A stretch of DNA of 7,102 nt from Flavobacteriales bacterium (GTDB lineage: Bacteria > Bacteroidota > Bacteroidia > Flavobacteriales_D > Parvicellaceae): positions 1 to 7,102 of the forward strand of contig JALWSJ010000125.1 in assembly GCA_026993705.1 (NCBI GenBank). The letters are read 5' to 3'. The translations under genes and the position numbers were made by a program. Below, one piece after another: positions 1 through 5,886 of this stretch; position 1 is the first letter of the stretch; each line of letters begins with the position of its first letter. The notes beneath the pieces are model-generated. The model worked only from the letters and a program-made list of their open reading frames with translations. It had not been told where the DNA came from and did no database searches.

Positions 1-58
1 AATATATTGTATTTAAATTAAATAGTCAATGATGAATGAAGAAGCTACCTTATTATCT

Positions 59-370
59 TTATTCTTCTATTGATTCTTTGATGTATTGTTGCTGTATTTC
101 AAAGACTTCTGGGCAACTTTTCTTGATTGCTTTTCCAAAATCTTCGCTTTCTGGATCTATATTCTTAGATGCAACATCTAGCGAACAAAATCCATAATCT
201 AAGATATCCAAATCGATTGGATCTAAAAATTCACTTTCTTCACGCGTTTCTTTTCGATTGTCCATACAATCGCATAATTCTTTTGCTGCTTTTGTTATGT
301 TTTCTTCACTAGCATCTCCACAAGAAACTAATGTTAATGCCATACATCCGTAAATAATATTCTTTTTCAT
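59..370 (-). CDS. Small acidic cysteine-containing lipoprotein, function unknown
   Basis: The 103-residue product starts with a short basic N-terminus and a hydrophobic stretch ending in the lipobox LVSC, with Cys17 as the predicted lipidated residue. It should therefore be exported and anchored in the envelope. The mature part is acidic and mostly helical in character. Four cysteines follow the lipid anchor (Cys33 and Cys35 in a CDC motif, Cys62, Cys86 in KSCPE), enough for two disulfides. I do not recognise a named family, although small Bacteroidota exported proteins with a similar LCxCM pattern near the N-terminus and a late CP motif are familiar. The start is the only ATG that gives a complete signal peptide. 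It lies alone, read away from the structured element at 520-662. No strong promoter was found: a box one mismatch from TAnnTTTG sits at 404-411. The existence of the gene is well supported; its role is unknown. Confidence 0.8.
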   Translation of the reverse strand: MKKNIIYGCMALTLVSCGDASEENITKAAKELCDCMDNRKETREESEFLDPIDLDILDYGFCSLDVASKNIDPESEDFGKAIKKSCPEVFEIQQQYIKESIEE

Positions 371-684
371 TGGTTTTGTTTATTTTTAAAAAATTTATCG
401 ACGCAAATATCTTTCATTCTTCCTTATTATACGTGATTTATTAATGGACAAATGGTGGCCTTTACTCAATAATAACCATAAAACACTGTTTATCAATACA
501 CTTTCCCCCTTTATATTTCTTTCGCGTTAGGGATAGGAGCGGCATCCTTTTGCCTGCTTGCCTTTATGGCAGGCAAAAGATATAGCGGATAGCCCGACCC
601 CAATTTGCAAAACAACGTTTAGCGATAGCGGTATGTTGTTTTTGCAAATTGGGGGAACGCCCTAAAAAAACTCTTCGTCTAATT
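371..684. other. Intergenic region with structured element copy 1
   Basis: This 314-base stretch has no credible gene. Bases 371-519 are AT-rich and should carry the promoter of the lipoprotein gene read leftwards; I see no convincing two-part promoter. Bases 520-662 are occupied by the structured repeat. Bases 663-684 form a short linker to the stop codon of the broken regulator. On the minus strand this linker has seven T (664-670, A on the plus strand), but no stable hairpin precedes it, so it is not a recognisable intrinsic terminator. Confidence 0.7.
520..662 (+). ncRNA. Structured repeat element, copy 1 (Flavo-1-like candidate RNA)
   Basis: The element opens with TTTCGCGTTAGGGATAG and closes with GGGAACGCCC, both shared exactly with the copy at 5678-5830. 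GCGTT (524-528) can pair with AACGC (656-660) and close the whole structure. Inside, hairpin 1 pairs 547-557 perfectly with 569-579 (11 bp). Hairpin 2 pairs 598-616 with 635-654, with a single bulged T at 639, and is capped by an inner helix with loop GATA (624-627). The conserved segment AGCCCGACCCC lies between the two hairpins. The plus strand is preferred because G617 faces T634, a legal G-U pair only on that strand. The architecture resembles the flavobacterial Flavo-1 RNA motif, but this is from memory and not checked against a model. No coding potential or own promoter is evident. Confidence 0.6.
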
Positions 685-2348
685 CTAGTTATGCAACTTC
701 TTATTGAGACGCTGTTTCGCTTTTTTTACACCTTCTATGCTTATGTTTAATATTTCTGACATACCTTGATTGGTGTATCCTAATTTTTGCAAAATAATAA
801 CACGAATATCGTTTGCAGACAATTTTATATTTTTTTGTTCTGGTTCTGAGAAAACTTCGGGGTAAATACTTCTAAACAAAATAATTACCTCGCCCCAATC
901 CTTATCTGAGATATACTTTTGGTTGAAAATTCGTATGATTTTATTTAGGCTAAGCTGGCTTTTTTCTGTTTCATGCTTATTTGATAGTTCTTGTTTGAGT
1001 TGCTGAATCTGGTCGTTACTGATTCTTAAATGTTCTTGTTGTTTAGCTAATTCCTCTTCCTTTTGTTTTAATTCAACTTGTATTTTGTATTGATTTAATT
1101 TTTCAATCAACATCTTTTGTTTTAGAAGCTTTTGTGATGTTTTATATCGACCAATTAAATAAGTGAAAAACAGAATCCCCGCAATCAATAGAAATAATAG
1201 TAATTTTTTCTCAATGTTATCGCGTTCTTTTTGGAGTTTTAATTGTTTTATTTTAGCGTTTTTCTTTAGTATTCCTTTTCAAAGCGTTGTTCTAACTCTT
1301 GCGTTTTCCGATTATATAGCGAATCGGTAAATAGAGTATATTGTTTAAGCCATTTGAGTGCTAGGGTGTCATTATTCCTTTTTAGTTCGTTCAATAATAG
1401 TTTTTTACTTGCCTCTAACTGTCCTTTTTTATAATTCAATATTTTGCTTTTTTCAAATCCTTTATTTAATAAAGTTTTAGCAGCGTCAAATTGTTGAATA
1501 TGAATATACACAGCTCCTGCCGAAAGATATGCTGAAACTTGATTAATAGAATTGGGATAAAGTTTATCACTTGCTTGAACAAATAAATCTATGTAATACT
1601 TTGCGCTATCGTATTGGTGTTGAGCATCGAAATTTCTTGCTAAATAGAGGTATTCAGTAAAAATATCTTCATAACGTACCCCCCCCCTTTATAGCTTCTT
1701 TTAAATATATATTAGAACTATCGTATTGTTTTTTCTTTGCATATAACACACCAATATTAAATAGTAAATCATGGTACATTCCTTCTTCTTTTAGGGTAAT
1801 ATCATTTTGATATTCTTGTAGAATATCCTTACCAATTGCAATACTATTATCGAAATCGTTAACAGTCTTATAGTAGTTCATTAAATAAAAACGTGCATTT
1901 ATTTCATACTTTATTTTTTATCGTTATCTTTTATACGAGATGCAATGGAATCTGCAATTAGGTAGTGTTTTAATTCTAATAAGGTGTTACTTTTTAAGCC
2001 TTGATTAAAACCTTTTGCCAAATGATAATCGACAAGTAAGGTGTCGGGAATTGTATATTTATGAATTAGTTTATCCATCTCTGCTAAAGCCTCTTCAGCT
2101 TTTAGCGGTGAATTTTTAAACAAATATGCTTTTACCATATTGGAATAAAATACTCCAATTCCATCTTTATTTTCTTTTGAAACTTCTTCTAATGCTGTAC
2201 ATATATCTTCTATGACCTGAAAATCATTCAGATATGTACTATCCGTTTGTAGCAAATGTATTAATGAATCTTCCTTTTCCTCGGTAGTTTGCCCCAAAAG
2301 CAAAAATGGATAAAACACGAATAGGATGATAAAATAGCTCTTTTGCAT
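685..2348 (-). pseudogene. Frameshifted TPR-transmembrane-HTH regulator
   Basis: Read together, the pieces form one protein of about 554 residues. The order is an N-terminal signal peptide (MQKSYFIILFVFYPFLLLG), several TPR-like helix pairs (for example YAKKKQYDSSNIYLKEAI and YIHIQQFDAAKTLLNKGF), a coiled-coil lead-in, one membrane helix (about 1145-1205), a second coiled coil, and a C-terminal LuxR/GerE-type HTH (about 688-825, with LSANDIRV and EILNISIEGVKKAKQRL). Such Bacteroidota proteins are thought to sense on the periplasmic side and bind DNA in the cytoplasm. Three frame breaks interrupt it. An A6 run on the coding strand (1914-1919) needs one more base, the G9 run (1679-1687) needs one fewer, and a site near 1267-1275 needs one more. 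Each repair joins long stop-free, sensible protein. The ATG at 2348 is preferred to a TTG six bases upstream. It lies 17 bases behind ruvX. True decay and sequencing error cannot be separated here. Confidence 0.85.
1679..1687 (-). repeat. G9 homopolymer run inside the regulator
   Basis: Nine consecutive G on the coding strand (C on the plus strand) stand out in a gene of roughly one-third GC. With nine, translation reads Gly-Gly-Gly-Thr-Leu and stops. With eight, it reads on through Gly-Gly-Val-Arg-Tyr-Glu into the next TPR for well over 100 codons without a stop. Runs of this length are typical sites of slipped-strand length change, and also of base-calling errors. Confidence 0.9.
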
Positions 2349-2365
2349 AGTCAAATTTATAAAAA

Positions 2366-2791
2366 CTATCTTAGATAATTACTCTGCTGCTGCATATAAC
2401 TTTGCAGAATAATTGTAGCACTCACTTCATCTACCAATTCTTTTTTTCTTCGGTCTTTCTTTTTTAGTCCTGAATCAAAAATAGCCATAGTCGCTAATTT
2501 TGAAGTGAAACGTTCGTCTATGGTTACTATTTTTATGCCTTTAAATGTTCTTTTTAGGTGCTTTACTAATTTTTCGATTTCGTACGAACTATCCGTTTTT
2601 TGATTTTTTAAATCTTTAGGTTCTCCTACGACTATTGTTTCTACTTCTTCTTTTTGAGTATAATCTTTTAAAAAAGGAATCAATTCACTAGAATGTACGG
2701 TTGTCAATCCAGATGCTATAATTTGAAGTTCATCGGTTACAGCGATTCCTACTCGCTTTGTACCATAATCTATGGATAATATTCTGGGCAT
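2366..2791 (-). CDS. ruvX: RuvX/YqgF family pre-16S rRNA nuclease (Holliday junction resolvase-like)
   Basis: This is a full-length 141-residue member of the YqgF family, which has an RNase H-like fold. In Escherichia coli the protein matures the 5' end of 16S rRNA; the family was originally named for similarity to Holliday junction resolvases. Visible signatures are the N-terminal strand LSIDYGTKRVGIA with Asp8, VVGEPKD with Glu57, IDERFTS (residues 91-97), and the late acidic VDEVSATIILQSYM with Asp121, together giving the expected acidic active site. A basic stretch KKKDRRKK (110-117) precedes the last motif. The protein should be cytoplasmic. The ATG abuts the stop codon of the upstream nuclease gene (TAAATG) with no gap, so it is translated from the same message. 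No key residue is missing. This is one of the safest calls in the window. Confidence 0.95.
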   Translation of the reverse strand: MPRILSIDYGTKRVGIAVTDELQIIASGLTTVHSSELIPFLKDYTQKEEVETIVVGEPKDLKNQKTDSSYEIEKLVKHLKRTFKGIKIVTIDERFTSKLATMAIFDSGLKKKDRRKKELVDEVSATIILQSYMQQQSNYLR

Positions 2792-4120
2792 TTACTTGAT
2801 TTCTTTTTTTATTAATCCCTGTCCTAATTTTTCGGATTTAAGTATGGTTAAATTGGTAGTAGTTTCCTCTTGAAGATGTAGATGTTTTTTTATTTTATGC
2901 AATGAATTTAGCTTTGCCTTTTTCGAAACAAATCCATAGCCTCTATACGTTCCTTTTTCTATTAAGACATAGGATAATTCTTCTTCTTCCCTACCTTGAC
3001 CAATTAGGATATAAGAACTATAATCTTTATCATAATTAGCCAAAAAATTTTCAATGTTTTTTACATGTTGTTTTTCATTCACTTGATTTAACTCAAACTC
3101 TGGCATTCCACACAATCGGGGATTTAATTCATAACCTTCAATCTGTTTAAGTAGCCAATTTCTAGCCCCTGAAAGCGAAGGAAAAGTTTTTAACGGCTGT
3201 ACTCTTGTTCCTATTTTAGTTATTCCTAACTGTTTTACTCCCTTTTGATTCTCATATACAAACACCCCGAATTTATTTACCCTACTCTTTTGAGATCGAT
3301 TATAAATCGGCCACAATCTTTTTATTTCGGCATCTTCGAGTAAAGAAGCAATCATTTCTGTACCTGTTAATACAGTATCAACATGGTGTATTTCTCGGTA
3401 GAAACACATCTTTTGAGCGGTTGCTTTTCCTGTAAAGTGTGAAGCTACTCTTTTTTTTATATTTTTCGCTTTTCCTACATATATCACCTCTCTTTTATCA
3501 TTAAGAAAGTAATAAACTCCTGATTCGTTTGGCAATTTATTAAACACTCGTTCAGGTAAATGAGCAGGGAGATTCGGTTGTTTTTTTACTTTTTTTAGGG
3601 TATCCAATATATCTTTTTCTCCTTTTTGAATCAGCAAATGAAATAATTCTGCTGTAGCCATAGTATCAGACATTGCTCGATGCTTATCGGTGTGTTTTAT
3701 ACCTAATTCTTTGGTTAATTTCCCTAAACTATACGATTTTAGACCATGTAAAATTTTTCTAGAAAGTCGGACGGTACAAAGTCGTTCTTGTCCAATTGGA
3801 ATGTTACATTTTTCTAGCTCGTATTTGACGAATTTATAATCAAAATTTACATTATGAGCAACAAAAACTCTGCCTACTAACATTGTGTAAATTTCCATAG
3901 CTACTTCTTCAAACAAAGGAGCTGATTTAACCATTTCATTTGTGATTCCTGTTAAATTTTCTACAAAAGGAGGAATTTTGGCCTGTGGATTAATCAGTGT
4001 TTCGTAGGTACTTATAATTCTTTCTCCATCGGTAACTACAATTGCTATTTCTGTAATTCCTCCGTCAGGAGAGAAATGTCCTGTTGTTTCAATATCTACT
4101 ATTGCATATTCTTTTTTCAT
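2792..4120 (-). CDS. DEDDh 3'-5' exonuclease fused to GIY-YIG endonuclease domain
   Basis: The 442-residue protein joins two nuclease domains. Residues 1-165 are a DnaQ/PolC-epsilon type exonuclease with motif I DIETTG (Asp9, Glu11), motif II AHNVNFD (Asp94) and motif III HRAMSD (His147, Asp152), the complete DEDDh set. Residues about 195-275 are a UvrC/Cho-like GIY-YIG domain with GVYYF (201-205), YVGKAKNIKKR (214-224, Arg224) and a catalytic Glu262 in LLEDAEIKRLWPIYN. The remaining 165 or so residues are of unassigned function and lack visible UvrC RNase H or HhH motifs. This fusion is known in Bacteroidota and in actinobacteria and is usually linked to DNA repair; its substrate is uncertain. 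The start ATG overlaps the upstream stop as ATGA, and the stop abuts ruvX. It is not DnaQ proper, nor full UvrC. Confidence 0.92.
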   Translation of the reverse strand: MKKEYAIVDIETTGHFSPDGGITEIAIVVTDGERIISTYETLINPQAKIPPFVENLTGITNEMVKSAPLFEEVAMEIYTMLVGRVFVAHNVNFDYKFVKYELEKCNIPIGQERLCTVRLSRKILHGLKSYSLGKLTKELGIKHTDKHRAMSDTMATAELFHLLIQKGEKDILDTLKKVKKQPNLPAHLPERVFNKLPNESGVYYFLNDKREVIYVGKAKNIKKRVASHFTGKATAQKMCFYREIHHVDTVLTGTEMIASLLEDAEIKRLWPIYNRSQKSRVNKFGVFVYENQKGVKQLGITKIGTRVQPLKTFPSLSGARNWLLKQIEGYELNPRLCGMPEFELNQVNEKQHVKNIENFLANYDKDYSSYILIGQGREEEELSYVLIEKGTYRGYGFVSKKAKLNSLHKIKKHLHLQEETTTNLTILKSEKLGQGLIKKEIK

Positions 4121-5004
4121 TCCTTTTCTTTCTTATAAACCTCTACCTCATAGACAATAGGCGTATAGGGTGGCACAACACCACTTTTTGAACCTTCGCT
4201 ACCGAAACCTCGATAAGAAGGCACTAGAATTTTGGCTTTATCGCCCGAATGTAATTTTAACAGAACGTCTTGCAAGCCTTCAACCATTTGTTGTTCACGT
4301 CCTAGCTGAAATTCATCGGGATAACCGTTTTTATAGGTATCGTAAAAAACAGTACCATTTAAAAAAGAAGCGGTATAATTTATGGTTACTACATCATTGT
4401 ATCGAAGAAGCGAGTCTTCTTCTCCTCTTTCTAACAGTGTCCAATAGACACCTTCTATCTCATTAATGGAGTCGTATGTTGTTTTCCATTGTTTCAATTC
4501 TTCGTTTATAGCTTCCAACTCTTTTAGCTCTAATTCATCTTGTTCGTTTTGTTGTTCTGATTTATATTCTTCTTCCGTAAGGATATCAACCAAACGAAGA
4601 GTGATAATCATCTCTTTTTCATTTTGAAGAAATTCTGGAATGGTATTTAAGTTCAAATAGTCTGAATAGAAAAAATCGGGGCTAATATAGAACGAAACGC
4701 TATCCCCTTTTTTTAATTTAGAAAAGGCTTCTTCTATTCCGCCTAAATGCTTTTGTTTTCCAAGTCGAAGCACAACAATACCATCGGGAGAATAATTTCT
4801 TGAATCGTAAAATACAGAATCGGATGTTGGTGCTTCCCACTGCATACGGACTTTAAGGAACTCTCCTTTTTTGGGTGTTTCTTCTTCTGTACTCACATCG
4901 TGGTACTTGTATTTCAATCCGTGTTGTGTGGTATAATATTCAGGCACATCTCTATTACAAGAGCTTATTATAATTAGTAATATAAACGGAAAAATCAATT
5001 TCAT
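4117..5004 (-). CDS. Lipoprotein with two FKBP-type peptidyl-prolyl isomerase domains
   Basis: The 295-residue protein starts with a signal peptide ending in ISSC, so Cys16 is the predicted lipid anchor and the protein acts in the periplasm or on a membrane face. Residues about 45-142 form a diverged FKBP-like domain (LGGIEEAFSKLKKGDSVSFYI) that lacks the usual aromatic and acidic pocket residues. A charged helical linker follows (145-175, rich in Glu, Gln and Lys). Residues about 185-292 form a better FKBP domain with VTINYTASFLNGTVFYD, LGREQQMVEGLQDVLLKLHSGDKA and VPSYRGFGSEG...VVPPYTPIVYEVEV. Some canonical positions are changed, such as the Trp of the pocket floor to Leu244, so activity may be reduced. 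It overlaps both neighbours by ATGA. It is related to the gliding-associated isomerase GldI only at domain level, so I give no symbol. Confidence 0.88.
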   Translation of the reverse strand: MKLIFPFILLIIISSCNRDVPEYYTTQHGLKYKYHDVSTEEETPKKGEFLKVRMQWEAPTSDSVFYDSRNYSPDGIVVLRLGKQKHLGGIEEAFSKLKKGDSVSFYISPDFFYSDYLNLNTIPEFLQNEKEMIITLRLVDILTEEEYKSEQQNEQDELELKELEAINEELKQWKTTYDSINEIEGVYWTLLERGEEDSLLRYNDVVTINYTASFLNGTVFYDTYKNGYPDEFQLGREQQMVEGLQDVLLKLHSGDKAKILVPSYRGFGSEGSKSGVVPPYTPIVYEVEVYKKEKE

Positions 5005-5546
5005 TTTTTAGGTTGTGTTAATTTAACCAATTCTATATCGTATAAAACCGGTGAAAGTGGTGGTATTTTGTCTAAGTCTCCCACTAGCCCATGAGCTAAA
5101 TAATGTGGCAAAATAATGTATGCTTTTTCGCCCTCTCGCATATAGGTAAGTGCTTCGTGTAACCCTGACTCTACATTATCCATTTCGATTAATATTGGTT
5201 CAGTTTTTCCTTGTTCGGATTGGTAACAGAGTGTTGTATCGGCATCAAGCAAACGAATTTTATATTTTACATCTGCAATTTCACCTGGTTGAGCTAATTT
5301 GCCCGTTTTATTTTTTTTGTAAATGTAGTAATAAATTCCTGTTGGTGTTTTTTCTGCATTCCAACCTCTGCGTTCTACAAATCGTTTGATTAAAAAAGCT
5401 TCGTCTGATGTCCAAAATCTACTTATGGATATAGATTGCTCATTAGTGATTGCCTTTTTTGTACCTAATTCTTCTGGTGTAGGTATGTCGTTTGGTTGGC
5501 TACAAGACAACAAAGCAAGCAAGAAAATTAAAAATACTTTATACAT
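5001..5546 (-). CDS. FKBP-type peptidyl-prolyl isomerase lipoprotein
   Basis: This 181-residue protein has a short signal peptide with lipobox LLSC (Cys15), then a linker and a helical segment (about 45-62, WTSDEAFLIKRFVERRGW). A single FKBP domain covers about residues 66-176 and includes GEIADVKYKIRLLDADTTLCY, VESGLHEALTYMREGEKAYIILP and HGLVGDLDKIPPLSPVLYDIEL. The pattern VESGLHE...LAHGL.GD..KIPP is one I associate with a flavobacterial lipoprotein FKBP family found near GldI-like genes. The strict FKBP pocket aromatics are only partly kept. It is probably an envelope folding factor. It is the first gene of the four-gene operon, with a candidate -7 box about 30 bases upstream of the ATG, and its stop overlaps the next start by ATGA. 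GldI itself is possible but less likely, so no symbol is given. Confidence 0.85.
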   Translation of the reverse strand: MYKVFLIFLLALLSCSQPNDIPTPEELGTKKAITNEQSISISRFWTSDEAFLIKRFVERRGWNAEKTPTGIYYYIYKKNKTGKLAQPGEIADVKYKIRLLDADTTLCYQSEQGKTEPILIEMDNVESGLHEALTYMREGEKAYIILPHYLAHGLVGDLDKIPPLSPVLYDIELVKLTQPKK

Positions 5547-5574
5547 ATTTCTTTTACTAGTAGAACTTCAACGC

Positions 5575-5582
5575 CAAAGATA
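5575..5582 (-). promoter_or_regulatory. Candidate Bacteroidota -7 box for the FKBP/nuclease operon
   Basis: TATCTTTG on the minus strand matches the Bacteroidota -7 consensus TAnnTTTG exactly and lies 28 bases before the ATG at 5546, a typical distance for that phylum. No clear TTTG -33 element is found about 19 bases further upstream. In DNA this AT-rich about ten such matches are expected by chance in the window, so the position carries most of the weight. Confidence 0.45.
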
Positions 5583-5677
5583 ATAAGAAGTATTTACTTA
5601 TTGATTGGTTGTTTCAAGTTTATGAAAAAATGTTAGGCTTTATGAAAACTAAACTCCGTTTTCTATGCACTCACCTG

Positions 5678-5830
5678 TTTCGCGTTAGGGATAGAACGGC
5701 GTGTTTGAACTCCTTTTTGCCCTCCTCCTTTTGAGGGCAAAAAGAGTGAGTAGTGATAGCCCGACCCCAATTTGCTAAAGATACGTTGAGCATGAGCGAT
5801 ATGTTTCTTTAGCAAATTGAGGGAACGCCC
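5678..5830 (+). ncRNA. Structured repeat element, copy 2 (Flavo-1-like candidate RNA)
   Basis: This is the second copy, in the same orientation as 520-662. It shares TTTCGCGTTAGGGATAG, the middle block AGCCCGACCCCAATTTGC, ACGTT and the closing GGGAACGCCC. GCGTT (5682-5686) can pair with AACGC (5824-5828). Hairpin 1 pairs 5713-5724 perfectly with 5733-5744 (12 bp) and differs in sequence from copy 1. Hairpin 2 pairs 5765-5780 with 5807-5823 (one bulged A), followed by an inner helix (5783-5786 with 5801-5804, 5790-5791 with 5796-5797) with loop ATGA. G5785 faces T5802, a G-U pair on the plus strand, as in copy 1. No open reading frame or promoter is evident for it. It is placed between divergent genes. 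Confidence 0.6.
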
Positions 5831-5872
5831 AAATAATTGCATAACATATAATAGCCTTTATCGTATTTTATT

Positions 5873-5880
5873 TACCTTTG
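5873..5880 (+). promoter_or_regulatory. Candidate -7 box immediately before the dehydratase start
   Basis: TACCTTTG matches TAnnTTTG exactly and ends only six bases before the ATG at 5887. Transcription from it would begin at or just before the start codon, giving a leaderless or nearly leaderless message. No TTTG -33 element is seen at the usual spacing. A chance match is possible in DNA this AT-rich. Confidence 0.4.
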
Positions 5881-5886
5881 CCCTTT

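Larger units (their letters stand above)
5547..5886. other. Divergent intergenic region with structured element copy 2
   Basis: These 340 bases separate the leftward four-gene operon from the rightward dehydratase gene and contain no credible gene. Bases 5547-5677 are AT-rich and hold the candidate operon promoter. Bases 5678-5830 are structured element copy 2. Bases 5831-5886 are AT-rich and hold the candidate dehydratase promoter box. The element therefore sits between two outward-facing promoters rather than at the end of a transcription unit. Confidence 0.75.

Noticed and set aside
512..519. TATATTTC as a -7 box driving structured element copy 1
   Set aside because: It has one mismatch to TAnnTTTG, no -33 partner, and no equivalent before copy 2.
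598..670. Intrinsic terminator formed by hairpin 2 of element copy 1
   Set aside because: On the plus strand the hairpin is followed by A rather than T. On the minus strand the T run comes before the hairpin, not after it.
685..1188. Stand-alone HTH protein starting from a TTG at 1188
   Set aside because: That start falls inside the membrane helix, and the same frame continues upstream through a coiled coil that matches the rest of the broken regulator.
2352..2359. TAAATTTG box just before the regulator start as its own promoter
   Set aside because: It matches TAnnTTTG but lies three bases from the ATG, 17 bases behind ruvX in the same direction, and about ten chance matches are expected in the window.
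4170..4466. Plus-strand reading frame opposite the two-domain FKBP gene
   Set aside because: It lies entirely antisense to a well-supported coding gene, and its product has no recognisable domain or plausible composition.
5001..5546. Naming the first FKBP lipoprotein gldI
   Set aside because: The VESGLHE...LAHGL pattern fits a related flavobacterial FKBP family better than the GldI sequence as I remember it, and no other gliding gene is present.
5150..5583. Two plus-strand reading frames opposite the first FKBP gene
   Set aside because: Both are shadows of the minus-strand lipoprotein gene and show no family motif.
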